Part shown: positions 13,016 through 24,400 of the stretch, in pieces
How positions within the stretch are numbered: position 1 is the stretch's first letter
How the letters are laid out: the number at the start of each line of letters is the position of its first letter
Made by a program: the position numbers and the translations under genes
Origin: Rhododendron vialii
Taxonomy: Eukaryota; Streptophyta; Magnoliopsida; Ericales; Ericaceae
DNA: 64,000 nucleotides
Direction of reading: 5' to 3'
NCBI RefSeq assembly: GCF_030253575.1
Contig: NC_080569.1
Location: 3,597,501-3,661,500 of the forward strand
The notes under the pieces: generated by a model
The model's database searches: none
Told to the model about the DNA's origin: nothing
What the model saw: the letters and a program-made list of their open reading frames with translations, nothing else

Positions 13016-13448
13016 AGCTCCGTTTGTTTCGATGTAAAATATTTTATAATGTAAAATATTTTTCACGCAAAATATTTTTTTAGAAAACCAACTTTAAACT
13101 TTTATTTTTCGGTGTTTGGTGGCACTTGAAAAATATTTTTCAGAAGTCGACAAAATAGTGTAGAGAGATAGAGAGGAGGCTTAAACGGTAGAGAGATCTG
13201 AGAAAATTGGAATTGCACATGGGTCAGAACTGACGATCGAGAAAATTGAGCAGTGAGAATTGCAGTAGAAGGCAGCGGGTTCGTTTCGGAAAATAACTTA
13301 CGTAAGATTTAAAGGTAAGTTATTTTCATCCAATTAATAGAAAATGTTTTACATGTAAAATATTTTTCTTATTTTTTTCACATCTAAACACTGGAAAATA
13401 GGTAAAACATTTTATCGAAAAATATTTTACGCCCAAACAAACGGAGCC
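13016..13448. repeat. Tourist-like MITE with TAA target duplication
   Basis: The left end AGCTCCGTTTGTTTCG and the complement of the right end GGCTCCGTTTGTTTGG match closely and continue into TGTAAAATATTTT. TAA stands immediately outside both ends (13013-13015 and 13449-13451), the hallmark of PIF/Harbinger insertions. 433 bp, non-coding. Confidence 0.8.
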
Positions 13449-13542
13449 TAAGTGTCATTGCATTGGTATAAAGCAAATACAAATTACGAGGCCATAGTCT
13501 TGGGAAAACAAAAATCAAAACCACCACCAAATAAAGAAAAGT

Positions 13543-13716
13543 AACAAAAAAGGATAAACGAAAATATTAAAAGTCAAAAGGATTAAAAATACCATTCCTT
13601 TCATGGATGTGGATTATGGACCATGAGATTGCATTGGTATAAAGAAAACAAAAAAGGATAAACTAAAATATTAAAAGTCAAGAGGATTAAAAATACCATT
13701 CCTTTCATGGATGTGG
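13543..13716 (+). repeat. Direct tandem duplication, period about 104 bp
   Basis: AACAAAAAAGGATAAAC through ACCATTCCTTTCATGGATGT occurs at about 13543-13613 and again at 13647-13715 with a handful of substitutions. Confidence 0.75.
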
Positions 13717-14323
13717 TTGCAGAAGTAGTCAAATATGCTACAAGCGTACTTACATACTCGTTGCTATGTTGCCGTCTCCGCTGTTGCTGAAGATATACTA
13801 GTTCGCCAGCCGTCGCGCCGATTGCCGATGACGAACTGTTAGATATACTAACCACCGTAACTTGTGTCTTTTTCTATGTTAATTGTACATTGTCCCTATT
13901 TGTTGTGTTATTTATCCATGCGTAGAACCGGGACCGATTTTTGAGAGGGTGGTAATTATAATTCCCATATCCATTCAAAATTCCCAGGTGGACCCAACCA
14001 TTAGTCATTCATTCAGTAAACTAAATAAGTGAAAAAGATAACCATGTAGGCAACTAGCTAGTCTCTTCGTTTCTTGTCTTATTATTCTTTAATTTTAGGC
14101 TGAGAAGACCAGTTGGTAAAACACCAACCAGCTGTTTCACCTTTTTGTCATTTTTTTAATTCGGAAATTGGAATATACCGAATATTGACTACGCATATGT
14201 GTTCTCCATTTTTTGAAAAAACCAACGAGGCTGGTTGGCTGATATCATGTACTACTACTTTTTATTCTGCACGTTCCCACGTTTCATTTGACCATTTGGA
14301 GTCCAATTATTACATCATGGCAG

Positions 14324-14329
<6 letters not shown>

Positions 14330-14369
<40 letters not shown>
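14330..14369 (+). repeat. (GA)n microsatellite upstream of MYB
   Basis: About 40 bases of uninterrupted AG/GA repeat, some 255 bases upstream of the MYB start codon, in what is likely its promoter. Confidence 0.85.
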
Positions 14370-14370
<1 letters not shown>

Positions 14371-14624
14371 TTCCGGGAAGGCGGTAGCAGTACATGCCTC
14401 TTTTGAAAATCATGCACGTTCTTTGAACTTCAATTGGGGCGGAATTTTCCACCATGAATATATCATGATAAATACCCACTACCCGTGCCCCAGAAATCAT
14501 TTCCAGCACTGAGACATATAGGACTGGACATTAAGCTATTTTCCTGGGCTATAATTATACACACACTACTTATCAACTTTCTTTGAGATAATTCAATTCA
14601 ATTAAATTCAAATCAAATCAAAAG

Positions 14625-15997
14625 ATGGTGAGAGCTCCATGCTGTGAGAAGATGGGGTTAAAGAGAGGCCCATGGACACCCAAGGAAGATAGGATATTGA
14701 TCAATTATATTAGTGCTTATGGTCATGGCAATTGGAGGGCACTTCCTAAACAAGCTGGTATATATATATATATATTTCCAAATTCCCATCTGGGTTTTCC
14801 CTCTTGCTTAATTTCCTGCTTGTTGGAAATGCATTTCAAACCATACATATGATTTTTGTTTAATTGTTTTCTCAGGTTTATTGAGGTGTGGAAAGAGTTG
14901 TAGGCTCAGGTGGACGAATTACCTGCGACCGGATATTAAGCGTGGAAACTTCAGCAAAGAAGAGGAGGAGACCATCATTAAGTTGCATGAGATGTTGGGA
15001 AATAGGTGTGTTACATTGATTGATTTTCTTATTTATGTACAAGGGTGAGCCGAGCGAGTAGTGGGTTGTTTAAATTTGGTTCGATAACTTGATGAGACTA
15101 ATGTTCTTTGATTTTATCATTCGACCCAATCTCAAAATCAAAGTTACAGATAATGAAATGAGCTCGATCGAGTATTGCAAATTTTGTAATATCGTATAAT
15201 AAGCTTATCAAGATTCAATCTTGATATCGATCAGTAGTTCAATTCTGGCCAGCTTGAAAACTTAAGGAGCATCGGAAAAATATACTCGAACTTGACTTGC
15301 TTGTTGCGTGGAAGGATTGGAAACAAACTTTTAACGAGTCAAACAACAGTCGAACTTAATTTAACATCTAAGCTCTAGTCTGTGATATGTTTGTTACATA
15401 TCAAGTGCTTAAGTAATATCCATGGCCTCTCTGTCACTCTCTTCCTCTGTTGTGGATTATATAACAAGATAAACCCCCATAATTTAGCAACTGATGATCT
15501 TTGGATACTCTTTCCCAAAATGCAGATGGTCAGCAATTGCAGCTAGATTACCCGGGCGAACCGACAACGAGATAAAAAACGTGTGGCATACCCACTTGAA
15601 AAAGAAGCTGATGATCAAAGAAAACCAGCTGGAAACCAAACTTGATCAAGAACCACAGCCCATGAATGATCAAGATCTAGGTCAAGTACTGACAAGGCTG
15701 GAAAGCCCACAACACTCGGCCAGTGACACCTCCTCCTCCTCCTCCGCCACAACCACCACCACGGCCGCCACATGCGTGGGCAATGATTCATTCGTCAACA
15801 GCTTCCATGAGATGGATGAGAATTTCTGGGCGGACGTATTGTCGGTTGATATTTCCGGTGATCTTCAATTCTCCCAACTTGATCATGGGGTGGAAAATGT
15901 CTGTGGGTACAATTCAAACACTATGCATGATGGTATGGACTACTGGTTCAACCTGTTTTCAACAGCAGGGGAAATGCAAGAGCTGCCAGGATTTTAG
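14625..15997 (+). CDS. R2R3-MYB transcription factor, subgroup 2 (MYB13/14/15-like)
   Basis: Exons 14625-14757, 14876-15005 and 15526-15997 join into a 244-residue protein. Both introns interrupt the repeats at the positions and phases usual for R2R3-MYBs. The N-terminus [19 protein letters not shown] and the R2 helix [20 protein letters not shown] are typical, as is R3 ([20 protein letters not shown]). R3 lacks the bHLH-interaction signature, so it likely acts without a bHLH partner. The C-terminal [13 protein letters not shown] matches the subgroup 2 acidic tryptophan motif of MYB13/14/15. These nuclear factors control phenylpropanoid, stilbene or lignin genes and cold or defence responses in other plants; the target here is not deducible. 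A serine/threonine-rich stretch (about residues 155-170) precedes the motif. All residues needed for DNA contact appear present. Confidence 0.92.
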
Positions 15998-17562
15998 CTT
16001 AGCATTTACCACTTTTCCAATTATATACTTCAAGAACAGGAATAGTTAATTATGTATTAAGTAGTGGCTAATTAGTTTTAAAATGTAGGTTAATTATTCA
16101 TGAACCAGGCAAAAATAAAATTGTCACCATCTTTTGTATTTGTTGTGTTTTTCACAAGAAAAATACAATATGTGTCATTGTGGTTGAAATGACTCGTGAA
16201 GCAACAATAATATATATACAAGGTTACACCAAATATATAATCATGATCTATTGCATTTTCCACAGGAAAAAATACAATAGGTGTTACTGTTGTTGGAAGG
16301 ACTTGTGAAGCAACAATAATAACCTGACGACATTATACCCATTTTATAATCTGTTTTGCGTAAGCTCGCTCAAACATTTTTTAATTAGCTTAGTAATTGG
16401 CACAAAAGAACTCAACTTGATCTCAACTTTCTAGTTTGTATATGAAGCATGCAGGTCCTTTGTACTCCATCGCTAGCTAGTAGAAACAAATGCGATTGCA
16501 CAACAGTATAATTAACAAGTCAAGCATGATTATCACGGTTTGGATTAGATTAATGGTTGCGCAATAATTAAACAAAAATATGTAATACTATATTCAGCGA
16601 ATTTAATCATGTGGGTAACAACATAAAGTTCATATAGTAGTTAATTAATCCACTGAGTTTTGAAGAGTTTTTACGAAGAATTGAAAATAGTATTACTTCA
16701 GTTAAGAATCGGTACAAGGGTCAAACGGGCATGCATGAGAAAGCAAATAAGTGCGTGACCTCCATGTTTAAACCCCACGGAGGTTAGACATTCAAAATCT
16801 TGGGGCAACTGGAGGGTTCGTCCAATCGTTAAATTTAGCGCTAAAAAATTAGTCGAGGTGCGCACACGACAGGCTTCGGCCTGCTCCCTCCCCGCGTCCA
16901 CTAGCGCTCTTGTCCAGAGCGAAGAGAAGGCAAAAAAGTGCCGCCGAAGTAGCATAAGCAGGCTTCTATATTGCTACGCAAGAATAGAGTAAGATAGCAT
17001 TTTGCGCCCCACATGTTTGAATTTTAGGGTAAAGAGCTTGCTTGTTATACGGGATCCGACGCATCCTGCAGAGCAAAACAACGTTCTATTCTTTTTGGCG
17101 TCATCCTTCCGCATTGACGGCAAGTGGAGTGCCACAATCCCATTCATCATTTTTTATCTACATAAGCCAAAGCCCATAGCACTGGCGACGTCTCCGGAAT
17201 AAATGCAAGGAGGATATATAGCTAATATAGGATCTTGTAGAACAGGATTTAATTCTGCGCTGGCCAAGATCAGCCTTTTTTGTTTTAGAATTTGGATTTT
17301 GGACTCTATCTTTGTGCACAGTCCTCAATAATTTCTCTCTTTCTATCTCTTTTCACTTATTACCCCAAAATTCAAATCCAAAATTCCAAAACGAACAAGC
17401 GCCGGTAATTTAAAAAAACACAGTATTGGTAAGCCGAACTTCTCTAAAAGTATCTTTACTAAAGCAATGGATTTGATTGGGTTAAATACTTTAATGGCAG
17501 ATTTGGAGTTATCATCCTTTTTTCTCAAGGATTAGCTTACTCTATTAAAGTATGTATAGTAA
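15998..17562. other. Spacer with a tandem duplication and a SINE-like piece
   Basis: A segment of about 65 bp (ending GTGAAGCAACAATAA) occurs at about 16147-16211 and 16253-16320. Bases 16740-16890 include TTAGTCGAGGTGCGC, similar to the 3' part of the SINE at 17575, preceded by GAGGGTTCGTCC, which resembles a B box. No gene is supported. Confidence 0.45.
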
Positions 17563-17574
17563 CACCATAAGTTC

Positions 17575-17792
17575 AACCCCAAGGAGTTAGCCAATCTAAT
17601 GATCTTGCCCTGAGATTTATTAAGTGTTTACTTCATCTTAAGGCCTTAGGTTTGATTTTCCTTGTCAATAATTTTTGGGGCCACCTCACTCTCATGCGTA
17701 AGCATGTAAAACGGTTATGGGAGGAACTATAAGAATTAATTCGAGGTACGAGCAAGTTGACCCGAGACATCTTGCATTAAAATAAAAAAAAA
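17575..17792 (+). repeat. SINE with 12-bp target-site duplication
   Basis: The element is bounded by CACCATAAGTTC (17563-17574) and CATCATAAGTTC (17793-17804), a 12-bp direct repeat with one mismatch. It ends in an A-rich tail (AAAATAAAAAAAAA). Inside, TTAGGTTTGATTTTCC may be a B box, and TCGAGGTACGAGCAAGTTGA is shared with the fragment at 2280. Size (218 bp), tail and duplication fit target-primed insertion of a SINE. Confidence 0.75.
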
Positions 17793-18194
17793 CATCATAA
17801 GTTCTACTTGTCCATTTTCATGCATTCCTAATGAGAGTTGATATACAAAATTCAGCACGTTTTAAATGCAAAAAGCTGCCTCTATGCACTTTAATTAATG
17901 TACTACAGTAGTTAAGTAGGAATATTCACTGCTCCTTTATTTAAAAAAACTAAGCAAAATAAAAAATAATTCCAGAACAAGATATATGGACAAATAAACG
18001 AATATACTAGTACTACTACAATTGGTGGAGTAAAAAAAAAAATTTACTGACCAGATGCTCCGCAGAAATAAAGGTAGAAATAGCTGAAATTTGACCTATA
18101 TCTCTTGAAATGGTTTTAATTAAAACATTACAGCACTTAATAATATGCACTTGATATCACCTTGTCATGGGCGGGGAGAGTTCAATTACTATAC

Positions 18195-18308
18195 AACCAC
18201 AAACACATTCACATTGGGACCCGCATGCACATACTACACTTTCAGTGTGCATGAGACTCCTAAAAAGATGCGAGTGTGTGCAAAGTATTTGCATGTGTGT
18301 TTGTGGTT
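18195..18308. repeat. Small fold-back element
   Basis: AACCACAAACACA at the left faces TGTGTTTGTGGTT at the right, a perfect 13-bp inverted pair 114 bp across, with further partial pairing inside (GCATGCACA, TGTGTGCA). Confidence 0.65.
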
Positions 18309-18839
18309 CTAGAATAACTGCAGGTAATACTAGTATATCTTTTTGGATTCGACAAGTTGTTGGTCTATGAGTATGTAGGGTGTAGATACTTTGATTTTAA
18401 AAAATACTACTATTACATTGAAAAATAAATTTATCAGCAAAATATATAGTCTTGCCCCCTTACAAAAATTTAGCTCCCCTCTCGGCATTTTTTTGTTAAA
18501 AAAAGAGAAAGAGTAAGTATTATCAATCAAGATCCATATTGTATATATATTTTTATTTCAGTAAGTCTATTATTTTTAAGTTTTAAAATTACAAATAAGT
18601 AGTTATTTTTTAAGAGGCAAAGCTGAAACGCCACCGTATATTTAACTTTTAATTGTGTGCTTTCAATTTCTGTAAGTAGTAGGCCATACTACTAAAGAGT
18701 GATATAATGCCTCCAACTAATCAATTATTTTGCTGATTGACTACCGAATTTTAAAAAGAAAAATTGTTTTAAAAGCACCTATAACTTGTAAAGACAATCA
18801 TTAGTACGCTATACATGATGGCTAGATTGTAAAGAGAAT

Positions 18840-19030
18840 TCCAATTGGCTTTTTTTTTTTTTTTTTGTTAGCTATGTATGTTTCATAGATGATGAGGCCC
18901 TTAATGAATTTTTTTTTTTTTTTAATAAAACAAGTTGCGGAGTAGATAAAAGTACTTTTCAAAAACAAATGCAAGTATTCAAAAGGGAAAAATCGGGGGG
19001 GGGGGGGGGGGCGGGGGGGGACAAAAAAAA
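18840..19030. repeat. Poly-T and poly-G tracts
   Basis: T tracts at about 18850-18866 and 18908-18922 are followed by a run of G from 18995 to 19020 broken by a single C. These are hard to sequence and their lengths may be unreliable. Confidence 0.7.
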
Positions 19031-19344
19031 CCAAATACCACAAAATATTTCAAAATCATCAATACCACCGTCACTTAAACTTGGTTGTTAACGTATACTC
19101 CTGTAAACTTAATTAGGCCCGTTTGATTCATGTCCCGATTGAACAAGATGATTATAAACCAAAAAAATCCAAAAAAGCTAGCAAAAGAGAAAAGCTATAA
19201 AGTCAACGAAGAGTGAAAATAAGTGGTGATTTCCTTTCGGATGTCTAATTCTTTTAGATCCAAGCCCAAAAAGTGATGGTCAGCATGTAATGTGATTTGT
19301 TTCGGCCCAATATTGAGCCTGAGCAACGTTGTTCTTTTTTGTTT

Positions 19345-19812
19345 TTGCGGGTATTAATTATCAAAATACGTCTTAGGCCGTCATTTTTTTTTCTTTTCTT
19401 TTTTCCAGCAGATCATGTAAATCAAGATGGGCCGGTAGGCCCTTAGGTTTAATTTGGGTCCTTCAGGTTTTAAATAGATGCTGGGTACATAAAGGAGTAG
19501 TTGGAGCCCTTTTCCTGTTCTCTTTTTTTTTGGGAGAATGACGGCCAAGGACGTGTTTTGATAATTAATATCCGTCAAGAACAAACTAATAACATTTGTT
19601 AATGCTGAAAATCTCCTTGGCGGGTATTAATTATCAAAACAAGTCATTAGCCATCATTTTCCCTTTTTTTGAAAAATGACAGCCCAGGACGTGTTTTGAT
19701 AATTAATACCCTTCAAGAACAAGTTAAGAATTTTTATTAATGCTAAAAATATTCTTGGTGGATACTACGTATTAATTATAAAAACACGTTCTTGGCCATC
19801 ATTTTCCCTCTT
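19345..19812. repeat. Cluster of inverted repeat units
   Basis: The word GGGTATTAATTATCAAAA followed by ACGTC..GGCCGTCATTTT recurs at about 19349, 19621 and (decayed) 19763. Its complement (AATGACGGCCAAGGACGTG then TTTTGATAATTAAT) lies at about 19538 and 19676. The arms alternate in orientation, so the cluster is a chain of hairpins. Confidence 0.65.
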
Positions 19813-19859
19813 CTTTTTTTTTTTTTTTTTACCTCTTCTCTCTTTCTAAAGGAGAGCAC

Positions 19860-20492
19860 ATGTTTATACCTAACTTTGGACAACGGGAGAGGATGAATCA
19901 ATCTCTGCCTTCAGATCTAGTTTCTCATTCCCCTTCTCTACCCAAACCGCTTGTCGTTCGTCACTGCTCCGCTTGCCGTCGGTGACTTCTTGAGTCGTCG
20001 GCTTCAGAGCTTTGATCGGTATGGAGTTAGACAAGAGAAAGGCTGTTTAATGATGGAGGGGAGTGTGTTTTATTTTATTTTATTTTTGTCCGGATTCAAT
20101 CCGGTTTCTATTCAGATTTAGTTTGGATTCAGTCCGGATTTAGTCTGGTTTCTGTCCGAATTTAATTTGGTGGGTTGTTAATTTCCTTCAGGTTTTTTAT
20201 ACTGTTTTTTATACGGAGCTCCGCCATCCCGAGGCATCTGGTGTCTGGGTACTATAGCTCCACTTATGTCGATCCTTGTTGATAATGGTGTGGGATGAGC
20301 GATGGCTCTTACTTAGGCGTTAGATATCTGTTTGTCTCTTTGCTTTTCCTGTATATCGTTAGCTTTAGGGTTTGACTGTATCTCTATATTCGGGTGAAAA
20401 TCTTTTACTGCCATATGGCTTGATCTGTATGATGCCGTATGACTTTTATAAATGGGTATACTTCTTCCATTGACAAAAAAAAAAAAAAAACT
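19860..20492 (+). repeat. Possible retroelement tail ending in poly-A
   Basis: A non-coding stretch ends in ATGGGTATACTTCTTCCATT, GACA and then a run of about 16 A at 20476-20491, which looks like the 3' end of a non-LTR retrotransposon. A CCGGATT/CCGGTTT-rich part lies at 20090-20170. No coding domain is visible, so the call is weak. Confidence 0.3.
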
Positions 20493-20944
20493 GAGAAGTC
20501 TTCATTTTATGAAAATAAGAGATCCGTTATGAGAAGCTCACCGTTATATATTTAATTCTATTTTCAGATAATACACTTTTACCCATCTTATTCGCAAAGC
20601 TATTACTTTGTTTTAAATGATCCTTGAAAAATACAAATTTCGATCGAGACTCTATTTAGATAATACACTTTTTCCCATCTTATTTTATTTTGTTTTAAAT
20701 GATCCTCGTAATATGCTACTCCTATGAGATATTGTGAATTGTCAAAAACAAATTCATCTGTTCAATTCCGCTTTTTCCCAATAAACACAACCAGAACACC
20801 TACGTGGAACTCCAAGGACCACAACTAGAAGTATAGAATCAGACCGGTTCAACGATTCAATTTGATCATGCAAAGGTAAGACTGGTAATAGTGAAAACAT
20901 TGGAATGATTGTGTAGGTAAACAAAACAGAAATTCTTTTAACTA

Positions 20945-21170
20945 TTCCCTCCGTTCCAATTTAATTATTAGTTTTAAAAATTCGTGCCACTTTTCAATTG
21001 ATTATATCTTATAATTTATAATATTTTATATGATTTCAAAAATATTATATTATATAACTATTTGAGATCTATAAAACAAAATCCATATTCGATATAAAAT
21101 TTATTACGAATTATTAGTTTTTTAGTTGGTTAGAACATAACAAGAGACAATTAAATTGAGACTGAGGGAG
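20945..21170. repeat. Stowaway MITE (TA target duplication)
   Basis: Left end TTCCCTCCGTTCCAATTTAA and right end TTAAATTGAGACTGAGGGAG are inverted copies. TA flanks both sides (20943-20944 and 21171-21172). CTCCCTCCGT ends are the signature of Tc1/mariner-derived Stowaway elements. It lies just downstream of the DEG9-like gene's stop. Confidence 0.85.
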
Positions 21171-21405
21171 TATTTCCTATCCGTATCAATTCAACTGTGA
21201 GGATCCAACTCAAGCAAAGGATGAACAGAAACAAACCACATTAAACAGTGCAGAGCTATTAAGTGAAAAAAGTCGATTCCTTTCCCTCCATACAATTTGA
21301 GAAGTGAAGAAGGTTAAAAACAAGAAATAGAAATTCTGGCTCACTCACATCCATTTACAATCTCACATGATCTACGAGACTTTCTTTCCCTCGAGTCAAC
21401 TTCAT

Positions 21406-24400
21406 TTACTCCAAAGACATAGTACAAGGTATACAGTGTGCTTTAAGAATATCCGGAGTTCTTGCTCTGGCAATATTCGCCGGCAATACCAAAATCTGTA
21501 CCAACACGACATAGAAAACTTGCCACTATTAATAGGAGGATTTTTGTAAGTAATTATTGGTTCACGATAATAACATAAAATAGTCAGCAAAATGATGCCG
21601 ACAATAATGCTGTTTTCTTGACCTACAAGAAGATTACAACAACTTAAAGAGAGAGAAAAATGAGCACCTGCACTGAAACTAAAAATAAAAATGGAGAGGG
21701 ACTCACTTTGTGGTTTTGAAGAGAGAACTTCAAGAATTCCTCATCACAACTGTCTACCATACTAACCAAGCTCTTTAGCCCCTTAACGGGCTTATCGTTA
21801 AAAGTCACAAGAACCTACATCACAATAAGCAAACAAATAAGGAGTTTGTAAGCAAATTATCATAGTGAGGTCTATTCTTTTTACACCTTAACCTTATGAC
21901 CATAACATATTTCCAAACCTGATTTTGCACCATGCCCTCCTCCTCAGCATACCCATTTGTAATGTCATCTTTAAGCACCTGACCAGTATATTCATGCCCA
22001 AACAGTCAATATAATTTAGAAGACCAACATATTCTCCCATCAGGGAAATAAACAGAGACCAACATTTTCACCCATGACTAGGGGCAGGGGTGTAAATGGT
22101 TCGGTTTGGTCTGGTTTAACATTTTTCCAAACCAAACCGGACATTCCGGTTTGGACATTTTATAAACCAAACCAAACCAAATATTAATAGTTCGGTTTGG
22201 CTCGGTTTGGTTCGATTTGACCGGTTTATTCCGGTTTTCGGTTTGTTACTCATACCACATTTGATAACCAAACAAAAAAAAAAATGGATCATAGGTAACA
22301 GTCAAAAACCTTTTCCCTACTGCAATCCATTCACTAAAACCTTTTTCATCCTTCATTTCTTTCACAAGCACTAAAAAGTAAAAATCTAACTAATTAAGCG
22401 ACGAAGTATCATAAAATCAAGTAAATAAACTTCAGTGGAAACTAAAAAAATTTATTACCTACATCTAACTAAATGTAGTGTTAAACCAATTCAGCAGTTA
22501 ACTGGAGAAATTTCTTACCCTAAGCTAAGTTGTAACCTTTTAGTCTTTTATTATTATTTTTTGACATGGCTTTTAGTCTTTTATTATTATGTATAATTAC
22601 ATAACTCTATAGTAAGAAAATACAAAAATATCTTCGTCGTGATCCATTACTACGGGAAGAAGGCACATTCCCTTCTTTCTCTTTTCTGCATCATAGAATC
22701 CTACTTATACCCTTTCGACTATATTAGTTTCATAAGCATTTTTTTTAAAGTGGTTTTGTTAGTATATAAACATAATATGTGTGTGTGCGTGTGTGTGTAT
22801 AGGGGCCGGTTCTACCCACACAAATTTTAACACAATTTGACATTCCATCTCTCTCCTCACCTAATCCCTCCCTCTCTCCTTCCCCACCACACCACCTCAC
22901 CTTTCCCAAAACCAACTCCGGCCGGCAGCCTACTCCTCCTTCTCCGGCACTTCCATCTCTGGCGAGTCTAAAACAATAAATTAACCACATAAAACATCAC
23001 AATCACCTCCTCCAACACAAAACGCTACAACAACGGCCATTCTTCATCGACAGCGCAGCCATCATAGAAACGAAGAGGTCAGAGAAAGCCTTGTTATTGT
23101 AACCCTGTCCCTTTCCTATTCAAACACCCACAGCGAGACACAGAAACTGGCCTACCACACCACAGTACGCCGTATTACTCATCAATTCACTTTGCTAAAA
23201 AGCAACACCCCTTTCAAAATCACCTCCACATTCTCCATCCTAATAACATCTACGTGTCAGAGTAATATTCTGAAATTGAAGCAAATGCAGTAGAATTTGG
23301 ATCCAGAATTTTGATTGAGGATCTTTGAAGGCATTATTGGCGGAATATGGGATCAAGCAGTAGCAAGCCCAATGCGGCGGAGTCCTCATTGTCGGTGCGT
23401 TCCGGTGGTCGCTGGGAGGCGTAGGCGAGATCGGGTGCGTTGTTGGCAGAGGGTGAGGAGGGGACAGAGGAGAACACACTCTTGTGTATATATATGTTTT
23501 GCCAACAAATAGCTAAATTAAGTGTACACACACACACACACAGATGGAGGTGCCGGAGAAAGAGGAGCCGGCATGCCTACCGGAGTTGGTTTTGGGAAAG
23601 GTGGGGTTGTGTGGTGGGAACTTAGTTGCAGGGAGCTCCTAAGTGGTGTTGCTCCCACCTTGGGAGCCCGCTTTTGCGCTCCCAACGAAGGAGCTTGACT
23701 GAAGCCCACTCCCATCGAGATGGGAGCTCGCTCCTGACGAAGATGGGAACTTTTGTATGATCTTTGTATAGAAAAATGGGGATTTATCACTTGGTTTTAT
23801 TAATTGGTCTTTGATGAGCTCATATATCTAACCCAAGTAATCATGTCTTGAAAAGAAAATCATATATTATCACACTAGCCCAATGGTTACACTTATGGAG
23901 GACTTGACCCATATTTTCACTTCCTAAAATGATTGTACTCTTAAAGTGAATACTCTATGCTACTTTATTTTCATAATATATGTACACGCTACCAACCTTG
24001 GAAGCTTTTGTATTCCCCCGCTCCAGCCCCCACTTCCGCTCCTGCTCCGTGCAACTAAGGGTGGGAAGGAGAGAGGGAGGGATTAGGTGAGGAGAAGGAG
24101 AAGGAGAAGGAGAGGGAGAGGGAGGAGGGAGAGTGTTTGAATCTCAGCCATTGATTTCAATGGCTCAGATGGAGTGTCACGAACAGTGTTAAAATCTGTG
24201 CAGGTAGAACTAGCCCCATATAACCAAACCAAACCAAACCGAGCCTTACGTCCCAATCACTTGGGATCGGCTACATGAATCTGTTTCCTCCATTGAGCTC
24301 TGTCAAAGGCCACTTGTTCACACCAGACCCATTATACTCATATCTTTGCGCACTACAACATCTAATGTCAATTTAGGTCTACCCCTCCCCGTAACATTGC

